Positions 43,240-52,197 of a stretch of 64,000 nt of DNA are shown piece by piece (positions within the stretch are counted from its first letter, which is position 1; every line of letters begins with the position of its first letter). Both the position numbers and the translations under genes were made by a program. The stretch is from assembly GCA_001856825.1 (NCBI GenBank), contig ATMD01000001.1, positions 364,581-428,580 of the forward strand, in the 5' to 3' direction. The notes beneath the pieces are model-generated. The model saw nothing but the letters and a program-made list of their open reading frames with translations, had not been told where the DNA came from and ran no database searches. Source of the stretch: Thermoplasmatales archaeon I-plasma. GTDB taxonomy: Archaea; Thermoplasmatota; Thermoplasmata; Thermoplasmatales; GCA-001856825.

Positions 43240-43536
43240 GGGTTGTCCCGAGTAAGCCTCCTTCTGTTAGCCCTTTCGGGTTGATGGCATTTGACTAGTG
43301 CGCTCTACCCGTTCCTCTGATAGCTGTCATAGGAACCGCTTGAGTTTGCTCCGATCCCTCCTCCTCTGTCTCATCACATTTTCGGGAACGTCCCCTTCAG
43401 AAGGTTCACTCTTCACCGAAACTGTGTCATTTCTTTTGAGGAGAAGCAGGTCTCTCGACCAGGGTTTTATCCAGATTGCTACCCGGAGGGAGGACTTTCC
43501 TCACCATTTCTGGCGACGGCCATCCTGGGACTACCC
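43240..43536 (-). ncRNA. rnpB: RNase P RNA
   Basis: This is the catalytic RNA of RNase P, which matures tRNA 5' ends. On the minus strand the 5' end GGGTAGTCCC pairs with the 3' GGGACAACCC (10 positions, one A-A mismatch), forming helix P1. The universal conserved region I, GAGGAAAGTCC, lies at about 43492-43502, and the 3' universal element AGAAGGAGGCTTA at about 43253-43265. The 297-nt length is normal for archaeal type A RNAs. Several internal hairpins can be seen, but P-numbers were not all assigned. No protein gene fits this interval. Confidence 0.9.
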
Positions 43537-43554
43537 TTTCTCAATCTGTTCTCA

Positions 43555-43563
43555 GTATTTATG
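43555..43563 (-). promoter_or_regulatory. TATA box of rnpB
   Basis: On the minus strand CATAAATAC is centred about 23 nt upstream of the inferred 5' end of RNase P RNA, the normal distance for an archaeal box A element. Confidence 0.55.
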
Positions 43564-43591
43564 ATTCACTAACTGTGCCTCTCTTTCAGCA

Positions 43592-44182
43592 TCAAATAGT
43601 CACTATGTCCCTCACAACTTCAGTGTTACCTCCTGAAAACTTCACAATGAAGTTTGAACAATTTGTGAACCTAATGCCGTCAGAATTTCCGACATACATT
43701 TCGTAGAAAGACCTAATGAAAGCGCCGTGAGTTATCACGATTAATCTCTTACCGCTGAAGACATCCATTGCAGTGCTCACAAAATCTCTTACTCTTCCCA
43801 TAACGGAGCTTACGGCTTCTGTAGAGTCAATGTCGTCTATCTCACGGGAAAGGGACTTCATTTCTATTCCATATTTGTCTCGAATCTGTTCGGTCGTGAG
43901 TCCCTCTAGTTGACCGTACTCCCTGTCTCTAAGCGTCGAATGATGCCCTAATACAGGTATGTTCAGTGTTTTGGAAACTATCATGGCAGTCTCGATTGCA
44001 CGTCTCTTGTCGCTTGATAATACGAAATCGAATTTGAAATCTGAAAGTGACTGTGCCAGCTCAACTGCCTGTTTTTTACCCGTGTCATTGAGAGGGTCGT
44101 CACCGCTGCCCACCCATAATCCTCTCGCGTTTGAGTCTGTCTGGCCATGACGTGCAACTGCTATTAGCAGATCGGAAACCAT
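43592..44182 (-). CDS. Histidine phosphatase (phosphoglycerate mutase-like)
   Basis: This protein of about 196 aa belongs to the histidine phosphatase superfamily. The catalytic motif VARHGQTDSNARG lies near the N-terminus, LSSDKRRAIETAMIV gives the second Arg, REYGQLEGLT supplies the Glu and VITHGAFIR the second His (about residue 150). The family includes cofactor-dependent phosphoglycerate mutase, cobalamin-pathway phosphatases and broad-range phosphatases; the substrate is not clear here. ATG 44182 was chosen because TTTTTAATG lies about 26 nt upstream. Confidence 0.87.
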   Translation of the reverse strand: MVSDLLIAVARHGQTDSNARGLWVGSGDDPLNDTGKKQAVELAQSLSDFKFDFVLSSDKRRAIETAMIVSKTLNIPVLGHHSTLRDREYGQLEGLTTEQIRDKYGIEMKSLSREIDDIDSTEAVSSVMGRVRDFVSTAMDVFSGKRLIVITHGAFIRSFYEMYVGNSDGIRFTNCSNFIVKFSGGNTEVVRDIVTI

Positions 44183-44307
44183 CAGACCGGTATACAACAA
44201 ACATTAAAAAGGAAGCTATTAGAAGAAGAGTGGAGATGAGCTAGTAAAGGTTACAAATGTTGAGAAAAAATAATAACGGCCTAGTGATTGCCATAGGAAT
44301 CTGCAAT

Positions 44308-44382
44308 GGGCCCGTGGCCTAGTCTGGATAAGGCATTGGCCTTCTAAGCCAATGATCCGGGGTTCAAATCCCCGCGGGCCCG
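44308..44382 (+). tRNA. tRNA-Arg, anticodon TCT
   Basis: A full cloverleaf is present: acceptor GGGCCCG/CGGGCCC, D-arm GCC...GGC, anticodon stem TTGGC/GCCAA with loop CTTCTAA giving anticodon UCU (reads AGA), and T-arm CGGGG-TTCAAAT-CCCCG. The discriminator is G; CCA and intron are absent. A37 follows the U36 of an ANN-reading tRNA, which makes it an expected t6A substrate of KEOPS. An AAAAAATAATAAC box upstream is a likely promoter. Confidence 0.96.
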
Positions 44383-44541
44383 TCTATTATTCAGCGATTA
44401 AGTATTCTACTGAGAGCGAACCCATGCCCTTATTTATCAGGGTGTAGTAATTTCTGGGTAGCTTCTTCCATTATACTTCTGGAATTTCGATGCCCCATTT
44501 TTAATTGTAAAAATCCTTATCTTTTGAATCCCTTCTAGATT

Positions 44542-45924
44542 ATGAGAAGAGGGGCGCTAATCTTAGTTACGACTTCTCTTGCTGCTTTCCTCACTCCTTT
44601 CATTTCAAGCTCTATTTCATTCGTAGTTCCTAGGATCGGGCAGGAATTGAATCTAACATTTTACCAAGCTGCATTGCTTCCCTTGGTGATACTAATACCT
44701 TTGGCCTCATTCATTCTCTTATTTGGGAGGCTATCAGATCACCTTGGAAGAATTTTGCTATTCAGGATAGGGCTTATAGTATTCTCATTAGGATCTATAG
44801 TGGCTCTATTTTCTCAGGATTTTCAAATACTGGTCGCATCATTGTTCATTTTAGGGGTCGGGGCGTCAATAATGAGCGCCAATTCAACTGCAATTGTCAG
44901 TACAATTTTCAAGGATGGGAGAGGCTTCGCACTTGGGATAAATGCAATGTCAGTATATCTTGGCCTTACAATTGCACCATTCATCAGTGGCATAGTTGTA
45001 GAATTCTCAAGCTGGCGGTTACTTTTCCTCATTGCAGTTCCAATTGCACTAGTTGGTTTCCTGCTATCATTCCTCACGCTTCGAACTGAGTTAAAGGGTG
45101 GAAAGGGGATGGAGATATATGGATCACTTCTCTTTGCAATTCTTCTGGTTTCAATTTCCCTATACCTGTCACTTGGCTACATTTATGGATTTGTAAGATT
45201 ACTGCCGCTTTTAATACTCTTCACAGTGTCAGTTTTACTCTTCTTACTAGAAGAGAGAAGATCCACAAGGCCACTTATTTCCAAGAAGATGATGGAGTTG
45301 AGAAGGACGTTCGTTGCATCTAATCTAGCAGCCTTGCTCAATTATCTTGGAACGTTCTCAATTGTTTTTGTCTTCTCAATATACCTTCAGGTTACACTTC
45401 ACGTATCCCCGTTTCTATCTGGTCTGTATTTACTTCCAGAGCCAGTTCTGATGGTCCTAATGTCCCCCATTTCGGGAACACTCTCCGACAAGATAGGTTC
45501 AAGAAAGATAGCCTCGGCGGGAATGGTCATAATCGGCCTATCATTCCTGATATTCTTCGTTCTGGGCCAACCATCCGTCATTCAGGTTTTGATAATCCTT
45601 GCTGTTCTAGGAGCCGGATTTGGCTTCTTTTCTGCTCCAAATACTAATTCAGTCATGGGCTCAATTAAAATGGAGTATTCTGGATTTGCATCCGGTTTTC
45701 TAGGGACAATGAGATTCATCGGACAGCTTGCCAGCATCATCGTTGCCACTTATATTTTCTCGCTTGAAATTCCAAGGAATGTGATGGTTGGCATTTTTTC
45801 TGGATTGTACGTTTCAATAGGGCAACTTTATTTCAACGACTTTGTGATTGGATTCAAACAGGTAATGCTTCTCTCTTCAATTATCAGCTTTGCCGGAGCA
45901 ATTTCGTCCATGATGAGAGGCTGA
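44542..45924 (+). CDS. MFS exporter, DHA2-like
   Basis: This 460-aa major facilitator has about 14 hydrophobic segments. Motif A is FGRLSDHLGRILLF (about residues 60-73). SANSTAIVSTIFKDGRGFAL (about 113-132) and the second-half motif A SGTLSDKIGSRKIASAG (about 311-327) are clear. The late FLGTMRFIGQLASII matches the DHA2 type. No regulator is coupled to it, unlike the exporters at 9.2 and 27.9 kb. A TATA-like TGTAAAAATCC about 27 nt upstream suits a leaderless mRNA. Confidence 0.86.
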   Translation: MRRGALILVTTSLAAFLTPFISSSISFVVPRIGQELNLTFYQAALLPLVILIPLASFILLFGRLSDHLGRILLFRIGLIVFSLGSIVALFSQDFQILVASLFILGVGASIMSANSTAIVSTIFKDGRGFALGINAMSVYLGLTIAPFISGIVVEFSSWRLLFLIAVPIALVGFLLSFLTLRTELKGGKGMEIYGSLLFAILLVSISLYLSLGYIYGFVRLLPLLILFTVSVLLFLLEERRSTRPLISKKMMELRRTFVASNLAALLNYLGTFSIVFVFSIYLQVTLHVSPFLSGLYLLPEPVLMVLMSPISGTLSDKIGSRKIASAGMVIIGLSFLIFFVLGQPSVIQVLIILAVLGAGFGFFSAPNTNSVMGSIKMEYSGFASGFLGTMRFIGQLASIIVATYIFSLEIPRNVMVGIFSGLYVSIGQLYFNDFVIGFKQVMLLSSIISFAGAISSMMRG

Positions 45925-45962
45925 GCAGGAAATGTTCTCATCTATTCTTTCCATAAAACTCC

Positions 45963-46973
45963 ATGAAGTACAAGAAACTGGGATGGTCAGGGCTTCTTGT
46001 CAGTGAACTCTGTCTGGGGGCCATGACATTCGGATGGCACGCAGATGAGGAAACTAGCCATAAGATTATGAATAAATTTGAGGAATATGGAGGCAACTTT
46101 ATTGACACAGCAAATGTATATTCGGAAGGAAAGTCAGAGGAGATAGTTGGGAAATGGATGAAAGGAAGAAAAAGAGAAGATTTTGTCGTGGCGACTAAGG
46201 TCAGGTTCCGGACAGGGAAGGGCGTAAATTCTGTCGGTCTTTCCAGGAAACACATTCTTCATTCGGTCAATGAGAGTTTAAGAAGGCTTGGTCTGGATTA
46301 CCTGGATATCCTGCAACTTCATGCTTGGGACCCGCTAACTTCATTGGAGGAAACATTGGGCACAATGAATTACCTAGTTGAAGAAGGATTGATAAGATAT
46401 GTAGGGCTGAGCAACTTCAGGGGTTGGCAAATTCAGAAGGGGGTGGATATCTGTGAGAAGAATGGCTGGGAAAAGCCAGTAAGCATACAATCACAATACA
46501 ACCTAATAGCAAGGGGAACAGAATTCGAAATCTTGCCAGTTGCATCTTACAATAATCTGGGCGTCCTTCCATGGAGCCCGCTTGCGGGGGGATTCCTTAC
46601 GGGCAAATATGAATCAGGTATAGCATCAGCACCAAAGGGAACCAGAATAGGTGAATCACAGAACAAAGAATATTATGAGAAACTGGAGAACGAACGAGTA
46701 AAGCACATCTTAGACGCACTAAAGGGAGTTGCTGAAGAAACAGGGAGATTAATTGGTGATATAGCCCTTAATTGGCTTCTAAATAACAATATCGTAACAT
46801 CACCAATAATTGGAGCAAGGAATGAAACACAACTCGTGGAAAATATTGGGGCTACTGAGTGGAGGCTGACAACCGAACAGATGGCTCTTCTAAACGATGC
46901 AAGTCGCCTTGAAGTAACTTATCCATACGATCAAAGGGCGGAAGACCAGCAGAGGAGGGATAGGGTAATCTAA
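45963..46973 (+). CDS. Aldo/keto reductase
   Basis: This 336-aa TIM-barrel NADPH-dependent oxidoreductase has the catalytic tetrad in place: FIDTANVYSEGKSEEIVGKW with Asp and Tyr (about residues 46-66), VVATKVRF with Lys (about 76) and ILQLHAWDP with His (about 118). The cofactor region has SQYNLIARGTEFEI, WSPLAGGFLTGKY and IIGARNETQLVENIGA near the end. It is close to the YhdN/IolS-type bacterial AKRs. The substrate is not known. It ends without an evident operon partner. Confidence 0.9.
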   Translation: MKYKKLGWSGLLVSELCLGAMTFGWHADEETSHKIMNKFEEYGGNFIDTANVYSEGKSEEIVGKWMKGRKREDFVVATKVRFRTGKGVNSVGLSRKHILHSVNESLRRLGLDYLDILQLHAWDPLTSLEETLGTMNYLVEEGLIRYVGLSNFRGWQIQKGVDICEKNGWEKPVSIQSQYNLIARGTEFEILPVASYNNLGVLPWSPLAGGFLTGKYESGIASAPKGTRIGESQNKEYYEKLENERVKHILDALKGVAEETGRLIGDIALNWLLNNNIVTSPIIGARNETQLVENIGATEWRLTTEQMALLNDASRLEVTYPYDQRAEDQQRRDRVI

Positions 46974-47179
46974 ATTCATCCTCTAGATCACATCAAAGGG
47001 GAGGGTTCAAAGAAAGTAGAGAAGCATTTGAGATTTAATAAATTTCAATTTCAAAACGGAAGATATTCAAAAATAATTAAGTTAAGTTTCAAATGATCCA
47101 AGGTGAATTATTCAGGCTAGCGGGATTGAAACCATCCTTTCATTTGGTGGTATTAAGGAAGAGAAATGAGTGAATGGAT
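46974..47179. other. Intergenic stretch between convergent genes
   Basis: About 200 AT-rich bases lie between the 3' ends of the aldo/keto reductase and the M13 peptidase. Nothing coding, no tRNA and no clear repeat was found here. Confidence 0.4.
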
Positions 47180-49186
47180 TCACCATATGGTGATTACTTC
47201 TTTTGCCTTCTTATTCTCATTATCTGTACTGCCGAAGTGTTCATGGAATTTTAAGTGGATCACCGCAGGTATCTCCCCCCTGAAACGGTCAGGAGAATGC
47301 GGATCGTTGGAGACCTGCCACTTAATTGCCTCTTCCCTTACGTTTGCTCTCCAGCTTTGTGACCAACTAATATAGAATCTCTGTTCAGGGGTTAGGCCAT
47401 CTATATTCTTCCTTAATCCTGGATTTCTAGCCAGTTTTTTCTGTAGCGCCTCGTATGCAATGCTAACACCACCCATGTCAGCTATGTTTTCGCCTAGAGT
47501 AAGCTCTCCATTTACATGAAGACCTGGAAGTGCTTCAAGCTGCCCGTACAGATTGACAACGCTCTTGGCCCTTTTCTCAAATTCATCGGCATCAACCTTC
47601 GACCACCAGTCCTTAAGATTACCATCCTTGTCGTATTTTCTGCCTTCGTCATCAAAGCCGTGTGTCATTTCGTGTGCGATTATTCCTCCAGTAGCACCAT
47701 AATTTACCGCATCGTCCATTGTAGGGTCAAAGAAAGGTGGTTGCAGTATACCTGCTGGGAAAACAATTTCATTCTTTGTCGGGGAGAAATATGCATTGAC
47801 AGTAGGTGGAGACATTTCCCAGAGTTCCTTGTCAACAGGAGTATTGACTCTCCTTATCTTCCTCATAGTCTCAAATTCGTTGGTTCTCAAAATATTGCCA
47901 AAGAAGTCACTAGGTGATATATCTATGGAAGAATAATCTATGAACTTCTTGGGAAAGCCTATCTTCGCATTGAACTTCGAGAACTTTTCAAGGGCCGTCT
48001 TCTTTGTCTCCTCACTCATCCAATCCAGTTTTTTGAGTTTTTCCCTGAATGCGTCTTTCAGGTCAGACACCATTTCTTCCATCTTACGCTTAGATTCCTC
48101 AGTGAATTCTCTTTCTACATACAGCTTCCCAAGTGCTTCTCCCATCTGTCCATCTATCAATTGAACTACCTGCTTCCATCTCTTCTCTGGTTTTTTACGT
48201 CCCAGCAGTTTCCTTTCATAAAAATCAAAGTATTCTTTCATCACTTCTTCATGTAAAAATGGAGACGCGAAGTGCAGCAGCTTCCAGGTAAGATATGTTT
48301 TCCATTCCGATAATGAAATTGAATCGAGCATTTTGCCGAGATTTTCAAAGAATTCAGGTTGTCTTATAACGATGTGATTTACATCTGGGAGGCCAATTTC
48401 TGAGAGATATCTCCTTATTCCAATTGACGGTATAGTTCTGTCAAGATCTTCATATATGAACCTGTTGTAATTTCTTTCCGGGTCCCTTAGTTCAACAGGC
48501 GTCCTACTAGATTTTGCCAGTTGGAGCTCAATCTTGAAGACTGTTTCAGCAGACCTTTCTGCATCTTGTAAGGACTGGCCGTAGAGGGAAAATAAATTTG
48601 CAACGTGCCTTTTGTAATACCCCCTTATATTCTCAAACGAATCAAGCAAGTAATAATCCCTGTTCGGAAGGGAAAGTCCTCCTTGCTCGAGATAATACGC
48701 GTATATAGAGCTATTTTTTTCGTCAGAGTCTGAGGAATATGAAAACATTGCATCCATGCCGTGCCTATGGAATTCTGAGATCAGGGAGATTAGTTCATTC
48801 TTGTCCTTTATTTCATCAATTTTTCTTGCCCATTCTTTTATTGGCTCAAATTTCAATTCATCTATTTTCTCTGTGTTCATGGCTGAAAGATAGAAAGAAC
48901 CTAGCTGTTGAATTGTCTTATTGTCCCATCGTTCACTAAATGCACATTCTTCCAGAATTTTACCCAGCACATATCTATTTCTTTCTGCAATCTCCATAAA
49001 TGCTCCCCAGCGTATCTTGTCCTCCGGTATAGGATGGGTAGCAATCCAGTTACCGTTACTGTAATAATAGAAATTTGATATCGGATCCTCATTTGGTGCC
49101 ATGTAGCTTACTGAAAACTTAGGAAATTCTGGTTTTTCCATATCGCTAATTCTTTCGATTCTCTTCTTAATTTCATCTACTTGCAT
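47180..49186 (-). CDS. M13 family zinc metallopeptidase (PepO/neprilysin-like)
   Basis: This is an endopeptidase of about 668 aa that cleaves oligopeptides. The zinc site IIAHEMTHGFDDEGRKYDKDG (HExxH) lies at about residue 500, the third ligand in LGENIADMGG (ExxxD) at about 560, and NAYFSPTKNEIVFPAGILQP (NAYY-like) at about 455. PTVNAYF and a final C-terminal region complete the fold. No signal peptide or N-terminal membrane segment is present, so it should act in the cytoplasm on imported peptides, unlike animal neprilysin. The start ATG 49186 is 26 nt from AATAACTTAATC. A 26-bp palindrome lies 59-84 nt upstream. Confidence 0.92.
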   Translation of the reverse strand: MQVDEIKKRIERISDMEKPEFPKFSVSYMAPNEDPISNFYYYSNGNWIATHPIPEDKIRWGAFMEIAERNRYVLGKILEECAFSERWDNKTIQQLGSFYLSAMNTEKIDELKFEPIKEWARKIDEIKDKNELISLISEFHRHGMDAMFSYSSDSDEKNSSIYAYYLEQGGLSLPNRDYYLLDSFENIRGYYKRHVANLFSLYGQSLQDAERSAETVFKIELQLAKSSRTPVELRDPERNYNRFIYEDLDRTIPSIGIRRYLSEIGLPDVNHIVIRQPEFFENLGKMLDSISLSEWKTYLTWKLLHFASPFLHEEVMKEYFDFYERKLLGRKKPEKRWKQVVQLIDGQMGEALGKLYVEREFTEESKRKMEEMVSDLKDAFREKLKKLDWMSEETKKTALEKFSKFNAKIGFPKKFIDYSSIDISPSDFFGNILRTNEFETMRKIRRVNTPVDKELWEMSPPTVNAYFSPTKNEIVFPAGILQPPFFDPTMDDAVNYGATGGIIAHEMTHGFDDEGRKYDKDGNLKDWWSKVDADEFEKRAKSVVNLYGQLEALPGLHVNGELTLGENIADMGGVSIAYEALQKKLARNPGLRKNIDGLTPEQRFYISWSQSWRANVREEAIKWQVSNDPHSPDRFRGEIPAVIHLKFHEHFGSTDNENKKAKEVITIW

Positions 49187-49244
49187 ATTTATCAATAATC
49201 TAACTAGATTAAGTTATTTTCCATGTATAGATGTGGCTGATCCA

Positions 49245-49270
49245 AGAAGAGGGAAAATTTTCCATCTTCT
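49245..49270. promoter_or_regulatory. 26-bp near-perfect palindrome upstream of the M13 peptidase
   Basis: Arms AGAAGAGGGAAAA and TTTTCCATCTTCT pair at 12 of 13 positions (one G/A mismatch) around GGAAAATTTTCC. It lies upstream of the M13 peptidase TATA region and downstream of the GH105-like gene. It may be an operator for the peptidase or, less likely, a terminator. It is unrelated in sequence to the A/B-pair palindromes. Confidence 0.45.
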
Positions 49271-49393
49271 CCGACTTTTGCTAAATATCGGAATATTGGT
49301 AGTATTCATATTGCCACCCGTTTCCAGTGATGTGGGCATTTAGTTTTTCTAACTCGTGTAATTTGAATCAGTTTTGAGTTTTAGGAATTCATC

Positions 49394-50404
49394 TCAATTC
49401 ATGTTTAATGTATCTCTTACTTTGTTGTACCAGTAGATTGCTGCAATTGGAGGTCCTTGAGACCATGGGCTGAATGAATTGTTCTTGATGGAGACATAAT
49501 AAGAATAATTGCCAGAAAGAGTGTCTTCACTCACTCGATTGAAGAGGCCGTCCTTGGTGAATGACTTAAGCGTTGCGTTCATCGCCAAGGATATGTTTTC
49601 TTTAATATCACTTTTTATTAGCCCTAGGGAGATAGCTTGTGCCCCTACTATTACAAAGAAGGGAGCTATTGACTTTTCTATGGGAGAACCTTCCTCGTCA
49701 ATTACGGTGTTCCAGTTTCCGTCTTTATTCTGGAGACTGGAAACGGCTATGATGCACTTTTCAAAATTTGACACTAAAGTTTGCCTAATTGTGTATTTCT
49801 TAGGTAATAATTTAATTGTTTCTAAAAGGCCGACCAAAGCCCACCCCTGTCCCCTTCCCCAATGAACATTGTTTGATGTTTCTTTAATGATGTCGTAAGT
49901 ATGTGAAAATAATCCGCTTTTATCCTGAAGCAACTCAACATAACCCATCGCAAGTCTTGAAGCGATATCATAAAATTCCTGCTTGTAAACGCCTAACCCA
50001 GCAATCATAGGCGGATGGATACTCATTGTGTCAACCCAGATAAGATCAGGATAATCATCGTCTGTCAAATAGACTCCCTTAAATTTTCTGTGCCCAATGA
50101 TCCAATTAACGTGTTCTTCAATTGAACCAAGTAAGTCCATATCCGCGTGTTTCGTTGCAAGTCTTATTGCTTCAATCCCCGGCAGTGTTTGGTCATATTT
50201 TACCCTAGGGTATCTTCTGGCGTTCCAGCCTTTGAGCATTCCTAGTGCATAATTACTATACTCAGCTGTGTTAAGTAAATAATCTGCTGCTTCTAGTCCC
50301 ATAAAACCAGCGTTGTCACCAAAGTACCAAACCCTCCAGTTTAATTTGAGAAGGAGGCTAGATGCTCTTGAAATTAATTCTTTTGATATTCTTGTAATAG
50401 GCAC
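49394..50404 (-). CDS. Glycoside hydrolase family 105/88-like (unsaturated uronyl hydrolase)
   Basis: This 336-aa (alpha/alpha)6-barrel type protein has motifs of GH105/GH88 unsaturated rhamnogalacturonyl/glucuronyl hydrolases: DLIWVDTMSIHPPMIAGLG (about residues 122-140), NNVHWGRGQGWALVGLLE (about 177-194), LQNKDGNWNTVIDE (about 223) and WSQGPPIAAIYWYNK near the end. Asp126-like and the GRGQGW segment are catalytic/substrate positions in the family. No secretion signal is seen, so it would act on imported oligosaccharides. The start is GTG, 26 nt from GTTAAATTGCCC. It is unusual in this lineage and may be acquired. Confidence 0.78.
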   Translation of the reverse strand: MPITRISKELISRASSLLLKLNWRVWYFGDNAGFMGLEAADYLLNTAEYSNYALGMLKGWNARRYPRVKYDQTLPGIEAIRLATKHADMDLLGSIEEHVNWIIGHRKFKGVYLTDDDYPDLIWVDTMSIHPPMIAGLGVYKQEFYDIASRLAMGYVELLQDKSGLFSHTYDIIKETSNNVHWGRGQGWALVGLLETIKLLPKKYTIRQTLVSNFEKCIIAVSSLQNKDGNWNTVIDEEGSPIEKSIAPFFVIVGAQAISLGLIKSDIKENISLAMNATLKSFTKDGLFNRVSEDTLSGNYSYYVSIKNNSFSPWSQGPPIAAIYWYNKVRDTLNMN

Positions 50405-50519
50405 TACTTTGTCATCATAAAGGGCAATTTAACTGTTAATGTCACTGAAGACCTTTTTATAGGTAGTACAAGTTATTCAAAAACTAATAATTCTACAATT
50501 ACATTATTACCAGATCATA

Positions 50520-52173
50520 ATGGCTACTGAAATTCATGCACCTACTGGTGAAAAACTAAATACCAAAGGATGGGAACAAGAAGCCGCTTTAAGGTTGCTT
50601 ATGAACAATCTTGACCCCATGGTTGCAAAGGATCCTTCAAATCTTATAGTTTATGGGGGGAAGGGGAAGGCCGCTAGAAACTGGGAAGCTTTCCATAAGA
50701 TTGTCGATGCATTGAAAGGCCTGGAAGATGACGAAACCCTCCTGATCCAGTCTGGAAAACCTGTTGGAATTTTCAAGACGTTCAAGAACTCCCCTAGGGT
50801 ATTGATTGTAAATGCACAGATTGTACCAAGGTGGGCAACGGACGACATATTTTGGGACCTAGAGGCTAGAGGATTGACTATGTTTGGGCAGATGACAGCA
50901 GGCTCCTGGATATATATAGGCACTCAGGGCGTTCTACAAGGTACATATGAGACCCTGTCGGCACTTGCGAGGAAGGAATTTCATACAGATTCCCTGAAGG
51001 GCAAATGGGTGTTATCAAGTGGACTCGGTGAAATGGGAGGCGCTCAGCCTCTTGCTATAAAGATGAACGGAGGTGTTGCCATCGTTGTAGAGGTAGATAT
51101 GGAAAAGATCAACAGGAGGCTCAGGGACAAGTACCTAGACAGGTGGACCGACTCACTGGATGAAGCACTGAAGTGGAAGGACGAATTCATTTCCGCGGGT
51201 ACTGACGAGTCCATAGGTTTGCTGGGAAATGCTGCAACAGTATATGATGACCTAGTCAAAAGAAGCGTAATTCCAGACATTGTGACAGACCAGACCGCAG
51301 CACACGACCTAAACGTTGGTTACATACCTGAGGGATATTCAGTAAAGTCTGCTGATGATTTCAGGAAGAAAAACCCCGAAGAGTATAAGGAGAGGGTTTA
51401 TGAGAGCATTAGTCAAAGAAGTGAAGGCAATTGTCTGGTTCAAGGAAAAGGGTGCAAAGACATTCGATTACGGAAATAACCTTAGAACAAGGGCAAAGGA
51501 ACACGGCTACGACAGGGCATTCGAAATTCCAGGTTACGTACCTGCGTATTTGAGGGACCTATTTGCAATTGGCTCCGGTCCCTTTCGATGGGTTGCACTT
51601 TCTGGGGAACCTGACGACATATTTGCAATAGATGATGCGATAATTTCTAAATTCAAGGACGATGAACACCTTGTGAAGTGGATCAAACTGGCAAAGAACC
51701 AGGTCCATTTCCAGGGACTACCTGCAAGGATATGTTATGCAAAATATGGGCAGAGGGAAGAGATAGGGCTGTTAATAAACGACATGGTTAGGGAAGGCAG
51801 ACTGACAGCCCCTGTAGCAATTGGGAGAGACCACCACGACACCGGTTCAGTTGCTTCCCCATTCAGGGAGACGGAGAGGATGAAGGATGGAAGCGATGCA
51901 ATTGCTGACTGGCCAATCCTCAACGCACTCTTGAACGCGGTATCTGGCGCATCATGGGTAAGTGTTCATCATGGAGGCGGTGTTGGCATAGGTAATAGCA
52001 TTCATTCTGGCTTGGTAATAGTGGCAGATGGGACAAGGGATGCAGAGGAGAGAATTAGAAGAGTACTGAATGCAGACCCCGGTTCCGGTGTCATTAGGCA
52101 TGCAGATGCTGGATATGAGGATTCCATTAAACTTATCAAGAAAGGAGTCAAGTTCAAGACTCCGTATTTCTGA
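50520..52173 (+). pseudogene. hutU: Urocanate hydratase, interrupted by a 1-base insertion
   Basis: Urocanase is the second enzyme of histidine degradation and uses tightly bound NAD. The first frame ends at 51479 and the second begins upstream of it; joined at about 51411-51422 by removing one base they give about 550 aa, the normal length, with 'SISQRVKAIVWF' matching the family. Seen: [20 protein letters not shown], the NAD motif [14 protein letters not shown] (about 164-177), [22 protein letters not shown] with the catalytic Cys and [12 protein letters not shown] near the end. Everything but the one base is intact, so an assembly error, a recent lesion or recoding are all possible. It is followed by hutG. 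Confidence 0.88.
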
Positions 52174-52197
52174 TATCAATTCCGTAGGTATTTGTAA

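Noticed and set aside
43298..43706. Plus-strand frames between scpB and the phosphatase gene.
   Set aside because: They overlap the RNase P RNA and the phosphatase gene; the RNA signatures explain the sequence.
47121..47134. GGGATTGAAACC resembles the 3' end of archaeal CRISPR repeats (GATTGAAAC).
   Set aside because: Only one copy exists; there are no spaced repeats nearby and no cas genes in the window.
49344..49353. TTTTTCTAAC near 49.35 kb matches one arm of the A/B palindrome.
   Set aside because: A single half-site with no matching second arm, behind the 3' end of the GH105-like gene; ten AT-rich bases are expected by chance.
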